Below the pieces are notes generated by a model that worked only from the letters and a program-made list of their open reading frames with translations, ran no database searches and was not told where the DNA came from. From contig NZ_CP128187.1 of NCBI RefSeq assembly GCF_035207705.1, positions 2,728,001-2,792,000 on the forward strand: 64,000 bases of DNA. Direction: 5' to 3'. Shown here piece by piece: positions 38,209 to 46,340 of the stretch (the stretch's first letter is position 1; each line of letters begins with the position of its first letter). The stretch comes from Maribacter sp. BPC-D8. Lineage in GTDB: Bacteria > Bacteroidota > Bacteroidia > Flavobacteriales > Flavobacteriaceae. A program made the position numbers and the translations under genes.

Positions 38209-38403
38209 AGCTAACACAACCTATAAACAATACCGGCTTCGGGCTTAAACGAAAGGTTTGCGTATTTTTATGAAGTCCGCAAAATCTTTTGGATTTTGCT
38301 CTGGACAGGAAAAAATAAATCAAAACAAAAAGATTTCGCTATGTGCTTGGCGGAAAGCAAATGCTAGTTTGCTCCCGTACTGTTCATAGCCAAACCGTTG
38401 TGT
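38209..38403 (+). repeat. attC-like site D
   Basis: R'' AGCTAAC (38209-38215), R' GTTGTGT (38397-38403), 195 bp. Arms CTATAAACAATACCGG (38221-38236) and CCCGTACTGTTCATAG (38374-38389); two of three mismatches become G/T on the bottom strand. An internal hairpin AGCAAA..TTTGCT replaces the GGAAATCC hairpin of sites A and B. Extended R'' matches the start of cassette 4 at 12 of 13 positions. Confidence 0.85.
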
Positions 38404-38430
38404 GTAACCTAAATAAAAAGGAATACAAGA

Positions 38431-39099
38431 ATGAATAATAAAAGACTTCATAAATTTAAGTTTGTAATTCACCCTTCTGAATTTACTAATTTGTTTAAAG
38501 ATTTAGAATATTTTATAGCGATTATAAATACGAGGGTTAACGAAAATTATAAAATCACAGACAAAACATCAATATTCAATCGTTATTCTTCGTACTATGA
38601 AAAAGTCACATCTGGAGAAGAATGGAAAAAGGGTGATGGGCTTTTAAATATCTACACACATCTTATTATTAATCCAAATCATATAAAATATGGTGATAAA
38701 TTTGTAGCTGAAGTAGATGGAGAAACAAAAACATTTAAACTTGCAACTCAGGCTGAAGAATCTGCAATCAACATTTCACCATTTTCATTACAATTGGATC
38801 ACAAAGATAGATTAAGTGTTATGTTTTTCGATGGTAAACACAACTCTAATATAGGACTTGAATTTAGCTATCCAACAAGGCTTATGGATTTGAAAACTAA
38901 AGAAATAATTTCTACTGAAAATCTATCCACATATAAACTATATAAAGAACTCATAAGACGTATTAAAAAATTTAGTAAGAAAGCGAAAGCAATAAGAAAT
39001 GATAATATATCTAAACCTAATTTTTGGATTAGTCCAAGATGTGTAAATGATATTAATAAAAACGTAATAATGAAACAAAATTCGATAATACTGAAATAA
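38431..39099 (+). CDS. Cassette 5: protein of unknown function
   Basis: The 222-residue cytosolic protein begins MNNKRLHKFKFVIHPSEF, 34 nt after R'. It has a beta-rich middle (YGDKFVAEVDGETKTFKLATQAEE) and a basic helical C-terminus (LYKELIRRIKKFSKKAKAIR). No family recognised. It has no signal or membrane segment. The stop is 6 nt before R'' of site E. Confidence 0.75.
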   Translation: MNNKRLHKFKFVIHPSEFTNLFKDLEYFIAIINTRVNENYKITDKTSIFNRYSSYYEKVTSGEEWKKGDGLLNIYTHLIINPNHIKYGDKFVAEVDGETKTFKLATQAEESAINISPFSLQLDHKDRLSVMFFDGKHNSNIGLEFSYPTRLMDLKTKEIISTENLSTYKLYKELIRRIKKFSKKAKAIRNDNISKPNFWISPRCVNDINKNVIMKQNSIILK

Positions 39100-39105
39100 G
39101 GCTAC

Positions 39106-39238
39106 ACACAACACCGTGTATAATTAATTGCTTGGTTATAAACTACTTAATAAAATTCTCGCAGACTTTAAACCTGTGTTTTATTTACTAGCTTTAGTAC
39201 TTAAATCACGCAACTAATCATACACAATCACGTTGCCA
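39106..39238 (+). repeat. attC-like site E (133-bp class)
   Basis: R'' ACACAAC (39106-39112), R' GTTGCCA (39232-39238), the same 133-bp length as sites C and I. Arms GTGTATAATTAATTGC (39116-39131) and GCAACTAATCATACAC (39210-39225) differ at two pairs, both G/T on the bottom strand. Extended R'' TACACACAAC is the exact complement of the start of cassette 5 (38397-38406). Confidence 0.85.
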
Positions 39239-39261
39239 ATAATTTTGACCCGTCCTGAAAT

Positions 39262-39657
39262 ATGTATACAAAACACTTCAAGTATATGTATAAAAATGAT
39301 GGATATGTAAAACGCTATAGTGAGAGCTTTAAGCTCAAGGTATTGGCAGAACTAACCAAAGGAAACCATTCCAAAAGACAAATTGCATTAACTTACGGTA
39401 TACAATCCAGTACTATAAACGTATGGATAAAAAAGTACGATCGTAAAGATCTAATGAACACCCGTGTAACCGTGCAAACAGACGATGAACTTTCCCGTAT
39501 CAAAGCCCTGCAAAAAGAGCTAAAGCAACTTAAGGACCTTCTTATTAAAAAAGACCTGGACAAATTGGTGACCGATAGCTATCTCGAGGTAGCTGCTGAG
39601 AATCTAGGTTATAGAGATGTTGAGGAATTAAAAAAAAACTTAAACATAAAGCCTTAA
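39262..39657 (+). CDS. IS3-family transposase OrfA, copy 1
   Basis: The 131-residue protein has a helix-turn-helix (KGNHSKRQIALTYGIQSSTI) and a leucine-zipper-like coiled coil (LSRIKALQKELKQLKDLLI). It ends in a run of nine A (39630-39638) that could serve as a -1 slippery stretch; the -1 frame stays open into orfB. The stop TAA overlaps the orfB ATG by one base. Confidence 0.9.
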   Translation: MYTKHFKYMYKNDGYVKRYSESFKLKVLAELTKGNHSKRQIALTYGIQSSTINVWIKKYDRKDLMNTRVTVQTDDELSRIKALQKELKQLKDLLIKKDLDKLVTDSYLEVAAENLGYRDVEELKKNLNIKP

Positions 39658-40514
39658 TGAAAGTAGCACCGATAAACCGTAATGAAAGACTGTTATCCAT
39701 TGGTACTATCTGCAATGCTTTTGATTTGAAAAGAGATGCCTATTACAAATACCAAAAAAGGTTTTTAATCAAAAAACAGATAGAACAGGATATAATCGAA
39801 CTTGTTCGGCAAAGTAGAAGAACACTGCCCAGAGAAGGCACCAGAAAACTCATGAGGTCATTAAAAGATGAGTTTCACAAGTATGACATCAAAGTAGGCA
39901 GAGACCGGCTATTCCGTATCTTAAGAGAAAACAATTTGCTCATAAGAAGAAAGAGATACTCCTGTAGAACTACCAATTCATATCACAGATTCTACAAGTA
40001 TAATAACATTATAAAAGACTTGAAGATCAATAGGCCTAATCAGGTTTGGGCATCCGATATTACCTATATCAGAACTATAAAAGGATTCTGTTACCTGGCA
40101 TTGATTACGGACATGTACTCCCGTAAAATCGTTGGATACGACCTGAGTGATAGCCTTGAACTAAAAGGTTGTGTCAGAGCTTTAAATAAGGCTATTTACA
40201 ATGCTAAGAACATTGACAGCCTTATTCATCACTCCGACAGAGGTATTCAATATTGTAGTAACGTCTATACCCAAATACTAAAAAGAAAGAAAATAGAAAT
40301 TAGTATGACAGAAGAAAACCATTGCTATGAAAACGCCCTAGCCGAAAGGGTCAACGGTATTCTAAAAGATGAATTCTATCTTGACCAGACTTTTACAAGC
40401 GTTGTACATGCTAAAAAAGCAGCCAAAAATGCAATCAAATTATACAACTCTAAAAGATTGCATTTATCTTTAGATTATAAAACACCAAATTACGTGCATC
40501 AATATGCCGCTTAA
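39657..40514 (+). CDS. IS3-family transposase OrfB, copy 1
   Basis: The 285-residue protein carries an HTH_21-like segment (RRTLPREGTRKLMRSLKDEF) and an rve integrase core. The DDE residues lie in VWASDITYI, LIHHSDRGIQY and ENALAERVNGILKDEF. With OrfA it would form the OrfAB transposase through -1 frameshifting. The ORF is intact, so the element may be active. Confidence 0.9.
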   Translation: MKVAPINRNERLLSIGTICNAFDLKRDAYYKYQKRFLIKKQIEQDIIELVRQSRRTLPREGTRKLMRSLKDEFHKYDIKVGRDRLFRILRENNLLIRRKRYSCRTTNSYHRFYKYNNIIKDLKINRPNQVWASDITYIRTIKGFCYLALITDMYSRKIVGYDLSDSLELKGCVRALNKAIYNAKNIDSLIHHSDRGIQYCSNVYTQILKRKKIEISMTEENHCYENALAERVNGILKDEFYLDQTFTSVVHAKKAAKNAIKLYNSKRLHLSLDYKTPNYVHQYAA

Positions 40515-40604
40515 AAATAATATTAATCTGTAGCCGTATTTTAGGACGTGACATTTTGACCAACCGACGAACAAGAATTAAAACATTAAGATAGTTTACA
40601 ATAA

Positions 40605-42998
40605 ATGAAAATAATTTTTACTCTAATTTCTTGCTTGTTTTTGACAATAGCTCAATCACAAGAATTAAAAACGATAGAACTTCTTCCGCCAGAATCAAAA
40701 GAATACAAAGATTTAGCATTTCTAAAAAATGAATTACAAGGAAAACAACTTGTAATGCTTGGGGAACAAACTCATATGTATGGAAATATATTTGAGATGA
40801 AAGCACGAGTTTTAGAATATCTTCATATAGAACTAGGATTTACAACTATCGCAATGGAATCTTCAATGTACGACATTTGGAAAATGAACAAAAACGGTTT
40901 TAATTCCAAAGAATTTAATAACGCAATTTGGGGAGTTTGGTCTAGTACATTAGAATTTCAAAGAGTAGTAAACTATATAGAAAAAAACAATTTAAAAGTT
41001 ATCGGCTTTGACTCACAAGTCATTAATACTTCACAATTTGTAGAAGATTTTTATGATTATTTAGAAAGTCAGCATATTACTTTAAAATTAGACGAGGATG
41101 ATTTAGGAATTATCATAGAAGGAGTTTTAGAAAATGTAACAATTGAGGAAGATGATATAAAGTATAAAGTTTACGAAAAAGAGATTAACAGAATTATTAA
41201 GCAAATTGAAAATTTAGATTCCGATGAAACAAATTATTATTGGAAACAATTTACTAAAAGTCTTTCAGCTTCTTCAAAAGACGCATTTTACAATAAAAAA
41301 GAAATCCTTACCACAGATTTCGGCAATGAAAATGACAATATCAGAGATAAACAAATGGCTGACAACCTATTAAGTTATATCAAAAGAAATCCTAATGAAA
41401 AATTTATTTGTTGGGCAGATAATGTCCATATTATAAATGATAATTCAAGTATTACAAAACCAATTGCAAAAGAATTTATTTCAATGGGTTCTTACATTCA
41501 TAAAGAACTAAAAGAAAAATCATATAGTTTAGCAACAATTCACGCAAACGATTCGCTTTTTGATAATGGCACAAAAAAATGGCATTCAACACCACTAGAA
41601 AGTAAATCGTTTGAAGATGAGTTGAGCAATTATAAAATTCCATATTTATTTGTAACATCAAATCAAGAAGGAATGAAATCATCAAAATCTACAAGACTGC
41701 TAAATTTCATTGATTTCACAAATGCAAGATTAGACCAATTACACGATGGTTATATATTTTTTCAAAATGCAACATTACCCAAATTAGAGACAATAACAGA
41801 CAGCATAACTGTTTCTAGTAAACAAGTAGCTTTAGGCAAAAAAATAGGACGAATAGAAATAGGTAAAAAAGTTATACTCAAAGGACAGTTAGTTAACAAA
41901 GAAAATAATGAACCTATTCCATTTGCTACCTTAATCTTAAAAAAAGAAGAAATCTATAGAGTAGCAGATGAATATGGTTTTTACGAGTTACCAATTAAGA
42001 AAACAGTACTTGAAAGTGCAACTGTGGCTATTTCGTCAATAGGTTTTGAAACGAAAACAATTTCACTAAGGGAACTAAACGATAAAACGTATTTAAAACC
42101 AAAATTTGAAGAATTAGACGAAGTTGTAATTACTGGTTATTTATCCCCAAAAACAATATTAAAGAAAGCGATTTCTAACAAAAAACTAAATCATCCTACT
42201 GAACCTTTTAATTTTTACAGATATGGTAATGTTTTAGTAAATAAAAATGACATAACTGAATTAGATTTAGAGTTAATAACAAAAGATAATGACCAAGGCT
42301 ATTTATCACCTTTTGTAATAACACAAAGAGTTGAGCAGATAAAATGGAATAAAAACAATAATCCAAAAAATTATAAATACTCGTCACAGTTTTTTTCTTA
42401 TAGACAAAATGCAATTCGTTATGCTAATATTCTTCACAAGAGAAAGTATAAGAAATTCAAACTAAACTTTGTGAAATCGGATAACCCAATTGAAGATGGA
42501 TTATATATAATAGCTTTTCAAACAGAAAGAAATAAATGGAATTATACTAACAAAGGATATCCAACAGAATACTCTGGCAGAGTATATATTGATAAAGAAA
42601 ATTTTACAATAGTAAAAGTTATTGAAAACTGGGAAACTAGCTTAAATAAGGACGAAATTGAAAAACACTTTAAAGGATATGAAGGTTATAAAAATATAGT
42701 TTCAACTACTATTAAAGAAGAAAACATTTGTTACTATTCAGACATTAAAGGTAATGGCAAATTTTATGCTACAAGATATTTTAATCGTAGATATAACGAA
42801 ACCCTTGACAAGGAAAACAACAAAAATTATGGAGTTTTTGAGAGAGATTCATATTTATTTGACTTTGAACTAAAAAACGTTGAGGAAATTGAATACGAAT
42901 GGCGTGAAAAGAAACAAACCGTTTTAAATCGAGTGGAATATGATAAAACTTTTTGGGATTCATTTTACAAACAAGAGATAAAAGAAAAATCGGAATAA
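40605..42998 (+). CDS. Cassette 6: erythromycin-esterase-like protein fused to a carboxypeptidase-regulatory-like domain
   Basis: The 797-residue protein has a signal peptide (LFLTIAQSQ). The N-terminal ~370 residues match the erythromycin esterase/succinoglycan-type fold: VMLGEQTHMYGNIFEMKAR, ELGFTTIAMESS and FICWADNVHI. A CarbopepD_reg-like beta domain follows (GQLVNKENNEPIPFATLIL near 425) and then a region starting EELDEVVITGYLSP, as in surface proteins of Bacteroidota. Hydrolysis of macrolides is not implied. The fusion is unusual. IS copy 1 separates the gene from its cassette R'. Confidence 0.75.
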   Translation: MKIIFTLISCLFLTIAQSQELKTIELLPPESKEYKDLAFLKNELQGKQLVMLGEQTHMYGNIFEMKARVLEYLHIELGFTTIAMESSMYDIWKMNKNGFNSKEFNNAIWGVWSSTLEFQRVVNYIEKNNLKVIGFDSQVINTSQFVEDFYDYLESQHITLKLDEDDLGIIIEGVLENVTIEEDDIKYKVYEKEINRIIKQIENLDSDETNYYWKQFTKSLSASSKDAFYNKKEILTTDFGNENDNIRDKQMADNLLSYIKRNPNEKFICWADNVHIINDNSSITKPIAKEFISMGSYIHKELKEKSYSLATIHANDSLFDNGTKKWHSTPLESKSFEDELSNYKIPYLFVTSNQEGMKSSKSTRLLNFIDFTNARLDQLHDGYIFFQNATLPKLETITDSITVSSKQVALGKKIGRIEIGKKVILKGQLVNKENNEPIPFATLILKKEEIYRVADEYGFYELPIKKTVLESATVAISSIGFETKTISLRELNDKTYLKPKFEELDEVVITGYLSPKTILKKAISNKKLNHPTEPFNFYRYGNVLVNKNDITELDLELITKDNDQGYLSPFVITQRVEQIKWNKNNNPKNYKYSSQFFSYRQNAIRYANILHKRKYKKFKLNFVKSDNPIEDGLYIIAFQTERNKWNYTNKGYPTEYSGRVYIDKENFTIVKVIENWETSLNKDEIEKHFKGYEGYKNIVSTTIKEENICYYSDIKGNGKFYATRYFNRRYNETLDKENNKNYGVFERDSYLFDFELKNVEEIEYEWREKKQTVLNRVEYDKTFWDSFYKQEIKEKSE

Positions 42999-43006
42999 AA
43001 AACTAT

Positions 43007-43200
43007 TGGCAACAACGTATATAAAACATAGCTATTACGAGCTTTCCGAAAGGTTTGTGTGTATTTGCAAAGTCCGCCAAATTTTTTAATTTGGCTTTTT
43101 GAGAAGATAAGATAAAAAGAAATTAAAAAATTTGGCTCGTATATAATCCGAAAAATCAGCGTCTATTTGCACGCTACGTTTCATATACCAACCGTTAGCC
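43007..43200 (+). repeat. attC-like site F
   Basis: R'' TGGCAAC (43007-43013), R' GTTAGCC (43194-43200), 194 bp. Arms GTATATAAAACATAGC (43017-43032) and GCTACGTTTCATATAC (43173-43188) differ at two pairs, both G/T on the bottom strand. Extended R'' TATTGGCAAC is the exact complement of the start of cassette 6 (39232-39241), although IS copy 1 and 3.7 kb lie between them. Internal hairpin GCCAAAT..ATTTGGC and AGCGT..ACGCT. Confidence 0.85.
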
Positions 43201-43224
43201 CACATTTTGAAAATAATTGAATCA

Positions 43225-43653
43225 ATGAATAAAGCACAAACTTTCTTCCTCATTTGTTTAATTTTCACATTACAATCTTGTCTTTTTGGTGTTGGATTAG
43301 TGGAGGAAAAAATTTCCGACAATATCTTCTTAACTGCTATAAATGAATATGATGAATTAAGTATTTGGCATTCTCTTGACAATACTAGTATTCGAAATTT
43401 ATTAGTACCTGAAACTGTTTTTGCTATCGGTAATGACAATGAATTTATAATTGTAAAAACTCATCCGAAAAATTCAAATAATGAAATGAATCGAGAATTA
43501 ATATTTTATCACATAATAGAAATTGATAAAATACGAGAATTTGGACCCAGTCAATCAGTTTCAATGGTTCGGGAACAATTTGAAATTAAGCGCAAAGAAT
43601 TACAAATTCCAGATAAATTAGATTTTGAAATAGTGTTTAAGCAGAACGAATAA
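43225..43653 (+). CDS. Cassette 7: small lipoprotein
   Basis: The ATG at 43225 gives a 142-residue lipoprotein (LIFTLQSCLFG); a TTG 18 nt upstream is less likely. The core ISDNIFLTAINEYDELSIW and ETVFAIGNDNEFIIVKTHP alternates strands, reminiscent of DUF3997-like small lipoproteins, but the match is weak. The expected R'' for this cassette (complement of GTTAGCCCAC) is missing after the stop. Confidence 0.7.
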   Translation: MNKAQTFFLICLIFTLQSCLFGVGLVEEKISDNIFLTAINEYDELSIWHSLDNTSIRNLLVPETVFAIGNDNEFIIVKTHPKNSNNEMNRELIFYHIIEIDKIREFGPSQSVSMVREQFEIKRKELQIPDKLDFEIVFKQNE

Positions 43654-43731
43654 AAACTAATAGGTTTCTTAAAAAGTTTGTGCAAATGGACTTCACTTGG
43701 ACGGAATTTTCATAATACAGATTAAAAAAAT

Positions 43732-43923
43732 ATGATTAGCGGAGTTGTTTTTGGTCTATTATTAATCTTGATGATTGTTTTAACCTTTCGTGAAATCAGA
43801 AAGAAAGATGGAAACTCTACTTACGCAAAAATATATTTCGTTTTAGGAATAGTATTTTTTGCCATACTTGTCTATTTGTTTATTATGTTTCAATTTGCCA
43901 CAGGCTGGGCTGGTTCCGAATAA
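43732..43923 (+). CDS. Cassette 7: second small two-helix membrane protein
   Basis: The 63-residue product begins MISGVVFGLLLILMIVLTF, has a basic turn REIRKKDGN, a second helix and the ending QFATGWAGSE. It resembles the 59-residue protein of cassette 2 in layout and C-terminal GW motif, and shares upstream sequence and R'' with it. It lies 78 bp after the lipoprotein stop with no attC-like site between, suggesting two cassettes fused by deletion. Confidence 0.7.
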   Translation: MISGVVFGLLLILMIVLTFREIRKKDGNSTYAKIYFVLGIVFFAILVYLFIMFQFATGWAGSE

Positions 43924-43942
43924 TATAGCGGAAAAATACTTT

Positions 43943-44141
43943 TGGTAACAATGGCTATAGCAAATAGGGCATAAAATACTATATTTAAAGGCTTGGGTGT
44001 ACTTGCTAAGTCCGCCAAATCTTTTGGATTTGGCAATTAAAAAAGAAAAAATAATCACAAAACAAAAAGCTCTGGCTACGAGCGCAGACGGAAACGAAAA
44101 GTTTCCTTACCACCGCACTACGCTTAGCTCAGTCGCTAGCA
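43943..44141 (+). repeat. attC-like site G (slightly degenerate)
   Basis: R'' TGGTAAC (43943-43949) matches that of site B, and R' reads GCTAGCA (44135-44141), with C for the second base of GTT. Arms start GGCTATAGCAAATAGG and end CTACGCTTAGC; pairing is weaker than in A-F. Internal hairpins GCCAAATC-TTTT-GATTTGGC and GGAAAC-GAAAA-GTTTCC are present. 199 bp. Confidence 0.75.
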
Positions 44142-44147
44142 ATAATT

Positions 44148-45191
44148 ATGAAAAAATCTTTCTCATTTATTATAATAATTCTATTGTTCAGTTGTAAAAC
44201 TGACAACAAAGAAAATTCAATAAAAAATGAAATAACCTTAAATGAAAAACAAAAAAAAGAAGAGGATATTAAATTTAAGTATGTTATAGCTGAATCTGGA
44301 TTAAACTATAGAAAAAACCCAAATGGAGAAATAATTGGAAAATTTAAATATGGTGAAAAAGTAAACATAATTAAACACACTTCTATATTCGAAACAATTA
44401 AAGACGAAAATGAGAAAAAAAAAGGAGAATGGGTTGGTCTTATATGGAGAAAAGACACCGTTTATGTATTTGATGGATATTTATCTAACGAAAAAATAAC
44501 TCAAAATTTAAATACTATTTCATCTCAAAAGAACATTAAAGTTGGGGAAATGAGAGTTTATGAAAATTTACCTAATTTGAAATTTTCAAAAATTACCAAA
44601 AATCAATTTGACAATGTTCAATCTAACCAAAAAAACATATTACCGAAAATAAGAAAAAATGATTCGTTCTTATTTATTAAAACAAAGAGTGAAAATTTGA
44701 AATTTAAAGTTTATAAAGACTATAAAGAAAATGGAAGCTGGAGTGGAAGTGAATATGTCGGGTATTATCCCAAACTTAAGTTCTATGCAATACAAACCAA
44801 TTACATTGCAGATTATTTAGGTTTTAGTGAACTTACTTTAATTGATAGTATTTCAAATAATAAATATGATATCATATCTCCCGGAGATGGAGCTATTGAG
44901 CAACCAATAACTTCACTTGACAAAAAATATTTAGTATATAACTATAATGATATGTATGAATTTCAAGGATGTTTTATTGGAATTATTAAAGTAGATGAGT
45001 TTAATAAAAACAATCCTAAAAAATATTTAACTGAATTTAAAAGTCATACTTCTGAAGACTGGGCTGTAGAAGAAATAAAATGGAAAGACAATAACACTCT
45101 TTTTATAAAAACTTATAAGGAAAAACTTATAAATAAAAAGAAACAAAAGATATTCGATTACTTGAAAACAAATATAGAAGTAGAAAATTAA
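44148..45191 (+). CDS. Cassette 8: lipoprotein with SH3-like domain
   Basis: The 347-residue protein starts 13 nt after R' with a lipoprotein signal (IIIILLFSCKTD). A bacterial SH3-like domain follows at about 45-115 (SGLNYRKNPNGEIIGKFKYG), including an inserted Lys-rich loop. The C-terminal half is beta-rich (LVYNYNDMYEFQGCFIGIIK). SH3-like domains often bind peptidoglycan, but the role is unknown. The stop lies 4 nt before R'' of site H. Confidence 0.75.
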   Translation: MKKSFSFIIIILLFSCKTDNKENSIKNEITLNEKQKKEEDIKFKYVIAESGLNYRKNPNGEIIGKFKYGEKVNIIKHTSIFETIKDENEKKKGEWVGLIWRKDTVYVFDGYLSNEKITQNLNTISSQKNIKVGEMRVYENLPNLKFSKITKNQFDNVQSNQKNILPKIRKNDSFLFIKTKSENLKFKVYKDYKENGSWSGSEYVGYYPKLKFYAIQTNYIADYLGFSELTLIDSISNNKYDIISPGDGAIEQPITSLDKKYLVYNYNDMYEFQGCFIGIIKVDEFNKNNPKKYLTEFKSHTSEDWAVEEIKWKDNNTLFIKTYKEKLINKKKQKIFDYLKTNIEVEN

Positions 45192-45195
45192 CTAT

Positions 45196-45391
45196 TGCTA
45201 ACTAGGTATAAAAAAACATAGGGCTTTTGTGTTAGCTCCAAAGGTTTGTGTTTATTTACGAAGTCCGCCAAATTTTTAAATTTGGCTTTTAAGATTGATA
45301 AGTTAAAAGAAAATATAAAAATTCGGATTTGTGTTAGTCCGAAAAATTAGCGTCTTTGTATACGCTACGTTCCATACACAAAACGTTGTGC
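45196..45391 (+). repeat. attC-like site H
   Basis: R'' TGCTAAC (45196-45202), R' GTTGTGC (45385-45391), 196 bp. Arms GTATAAAAAAACATAG (45206-45221) and GCTACGTTCCATAC (45364-45377) pair with a 3-nt bulge. The internal hairpin AGCGT..ACGCT resembles site F. Extended R'' TAACTATTGCTAAC matches the start of cassette 8 at 12 of 14 positions. Confidence 0.8.
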
Positions 45392-45412
45392 AACATACTC
45401 AATACCTAATAA

Positions 45413-45748
45413 ATGATCGATTTAGAAAAATATTACGGAGAATTAGATGCAATTAAACTAATTGAAATAATTGAATCTGGTAAAGAATATAAACCAGAAG
45501 TCTTTCAGTATTGTAAAAAAAGAGTTTCTGAAATGAACTTACCTATCGAAACTATAAAATCCTATGCAACGGATATTATAAAAAAAAATTTTTACGAATA
45601 TTTTACTAAAGGTAAATATCTGTCAAATGAACCTATTAACATTGAAAGTTATTATCTATTTAAAAAAGAGGTAAAGAAATGTTTTACTGAGAGTAAAGCT
45701 AAGTTTATTCAAAATAGGAATAGTATGACTCAAAACTTAAATATATAA
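45413..45748 (+). CDS. Cassette 9: small protein of unknown function
   Basis: The 111-residue cytosolic, mostly helical protein begins MIDLEKYYGELDAIKLIEII, 28 nt after R'. A conserved-looking KPEVFQYCKKRVSEMNL segment lies near residue 28. No family recognised. It lies in a complete cassette with matching ends. Confidence 0.65.
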   Translation: MIDLEKYYGELDAIKLIEIIESGKEYKPEVFQYCKKRVSEMNLPIETIKSYATDIIKKNFYEYFTKGKYLSNEPINIESYYLFKKEVKKCFTESKAKFIQNRNSMTQNLNI

Positions 45749-45760
45749 TTAAAATACGTT

Positions 45761-45893
45761 GCGCAACACGGTATATAAAAAATTGCTGTTTTTAGCTAAA
45801 CCATAGTCAGTTGCTTTGTTTGCTGCTGCTGATTTACCTTCGGAAAATCCTCGCCCTCAAACACGCAACTATTCTTATTCATAACCGTTGTCA
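45761..45893 (+). repeat. attC-like site I (133-bp class)
   Basis: R'' GCGCAAC (45761-45767), R' GTTGTCA (45887-45893), exactly 133 bp like C and E. Arms GGTATATAAAAAATTGC (45770-45786) and GCAACTATTCTTATTC (45865-45880). The internal hairpin GATTTACC-TTC-GGAAAATC is related to that of site C. Extended R'' TACGTTGCGCAAC matches the start of cassette 9 at 11 of 13 positions. Confidence 0.82.
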
Positions 45894-45905
45894 TTAATTT
45901 TGAAA

Positions 45906-46340
45906 ATGAAGAAACTAATCATATTTACCCTATTACCAATTGTTATTTTTGGCTGTCAAAATAGTCATCAGACGGAAAAGTTCGAGGCTGAAATAGAGGA
46001 GTTAAAAAAACGAAATGATTCGCTGAAAAATATTGTATTTCAAATAAAAGATAAATATGTGTTCGATAGTTTGACTATCCGAAAAATACCGCATTACGGA
46101 AATACAAATAAACTGAATTCAATACATAAAGAGGAATTTGTATTTGCTGGCTATAATTCAAATGGAAAAACATCTGTAATAATTGGAGATACTCTAATTT
46201 TAAAAAATGGTGGATTTCACCATGAAATTAAATTAACTCAAGAAAGAAACGCATACAGCGGAATTTTCAAAACGGAGCATGATTACGGAAAATCCTTTGA
46301 AATACACTTAGGCTCTCGAATCGAAGTGGAAAAAAACTAA
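45906..46340 (+). CDS. Cassette 10: small lipoprotein with coiled coil
   Basis: The ATG at 45906 gives a 144-residue lipoprotein (LLPIVIFGCQNS), 19 nt after R'. A short coiled coil (EAEIEELKKRNDSLKNIVF) is followed by a beta-rich domain (EEFVFAGYNSNGKTSVIIGD). No family recognised. R'' of site J directly follows the stop. Confidence 0.72.
   Translation: MKKLIIFTLLPIVIFGCQNSHQTEKFEAEIEELKKRNDSLKNIVFQIKDKYVFDSLTIRKIPHYGNTNKLNSIHKEEFVFAGYNSNGKTSVIIGDTLILKNGGFHHEIKLTQERNAYSGIFKTEHDYGKSFEIHLGSRIEVEKN

Larger units (their letters stand above)
39246..40553 (+). mobile_element. IS3-family insertion sequence, copy 1
   Basis: This 1308-bp element is bounded by imperfect inverted ends TGACCCGTCCTGAAATATG and the complement of CGTATTTTAGGACGTGACA. 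Flanking TTT (or ATTT) on both sides fits a 3-4-bp target duplication. It encodes overlapping orfA and orfB. It sits inside cassette 6, exactly 14 nt from the G of R', separating R' from the cargo gene. A second copy is at 51047-52353 at the same relative position. Confidence 0.9.

Noticed and set aside
40605..42998. Macrolide resistance gene
   Set aside because: Only the fold of the N-terminal domain resembles erythromycin esterases; signal peptide and fused surface domains argue for another substrate.
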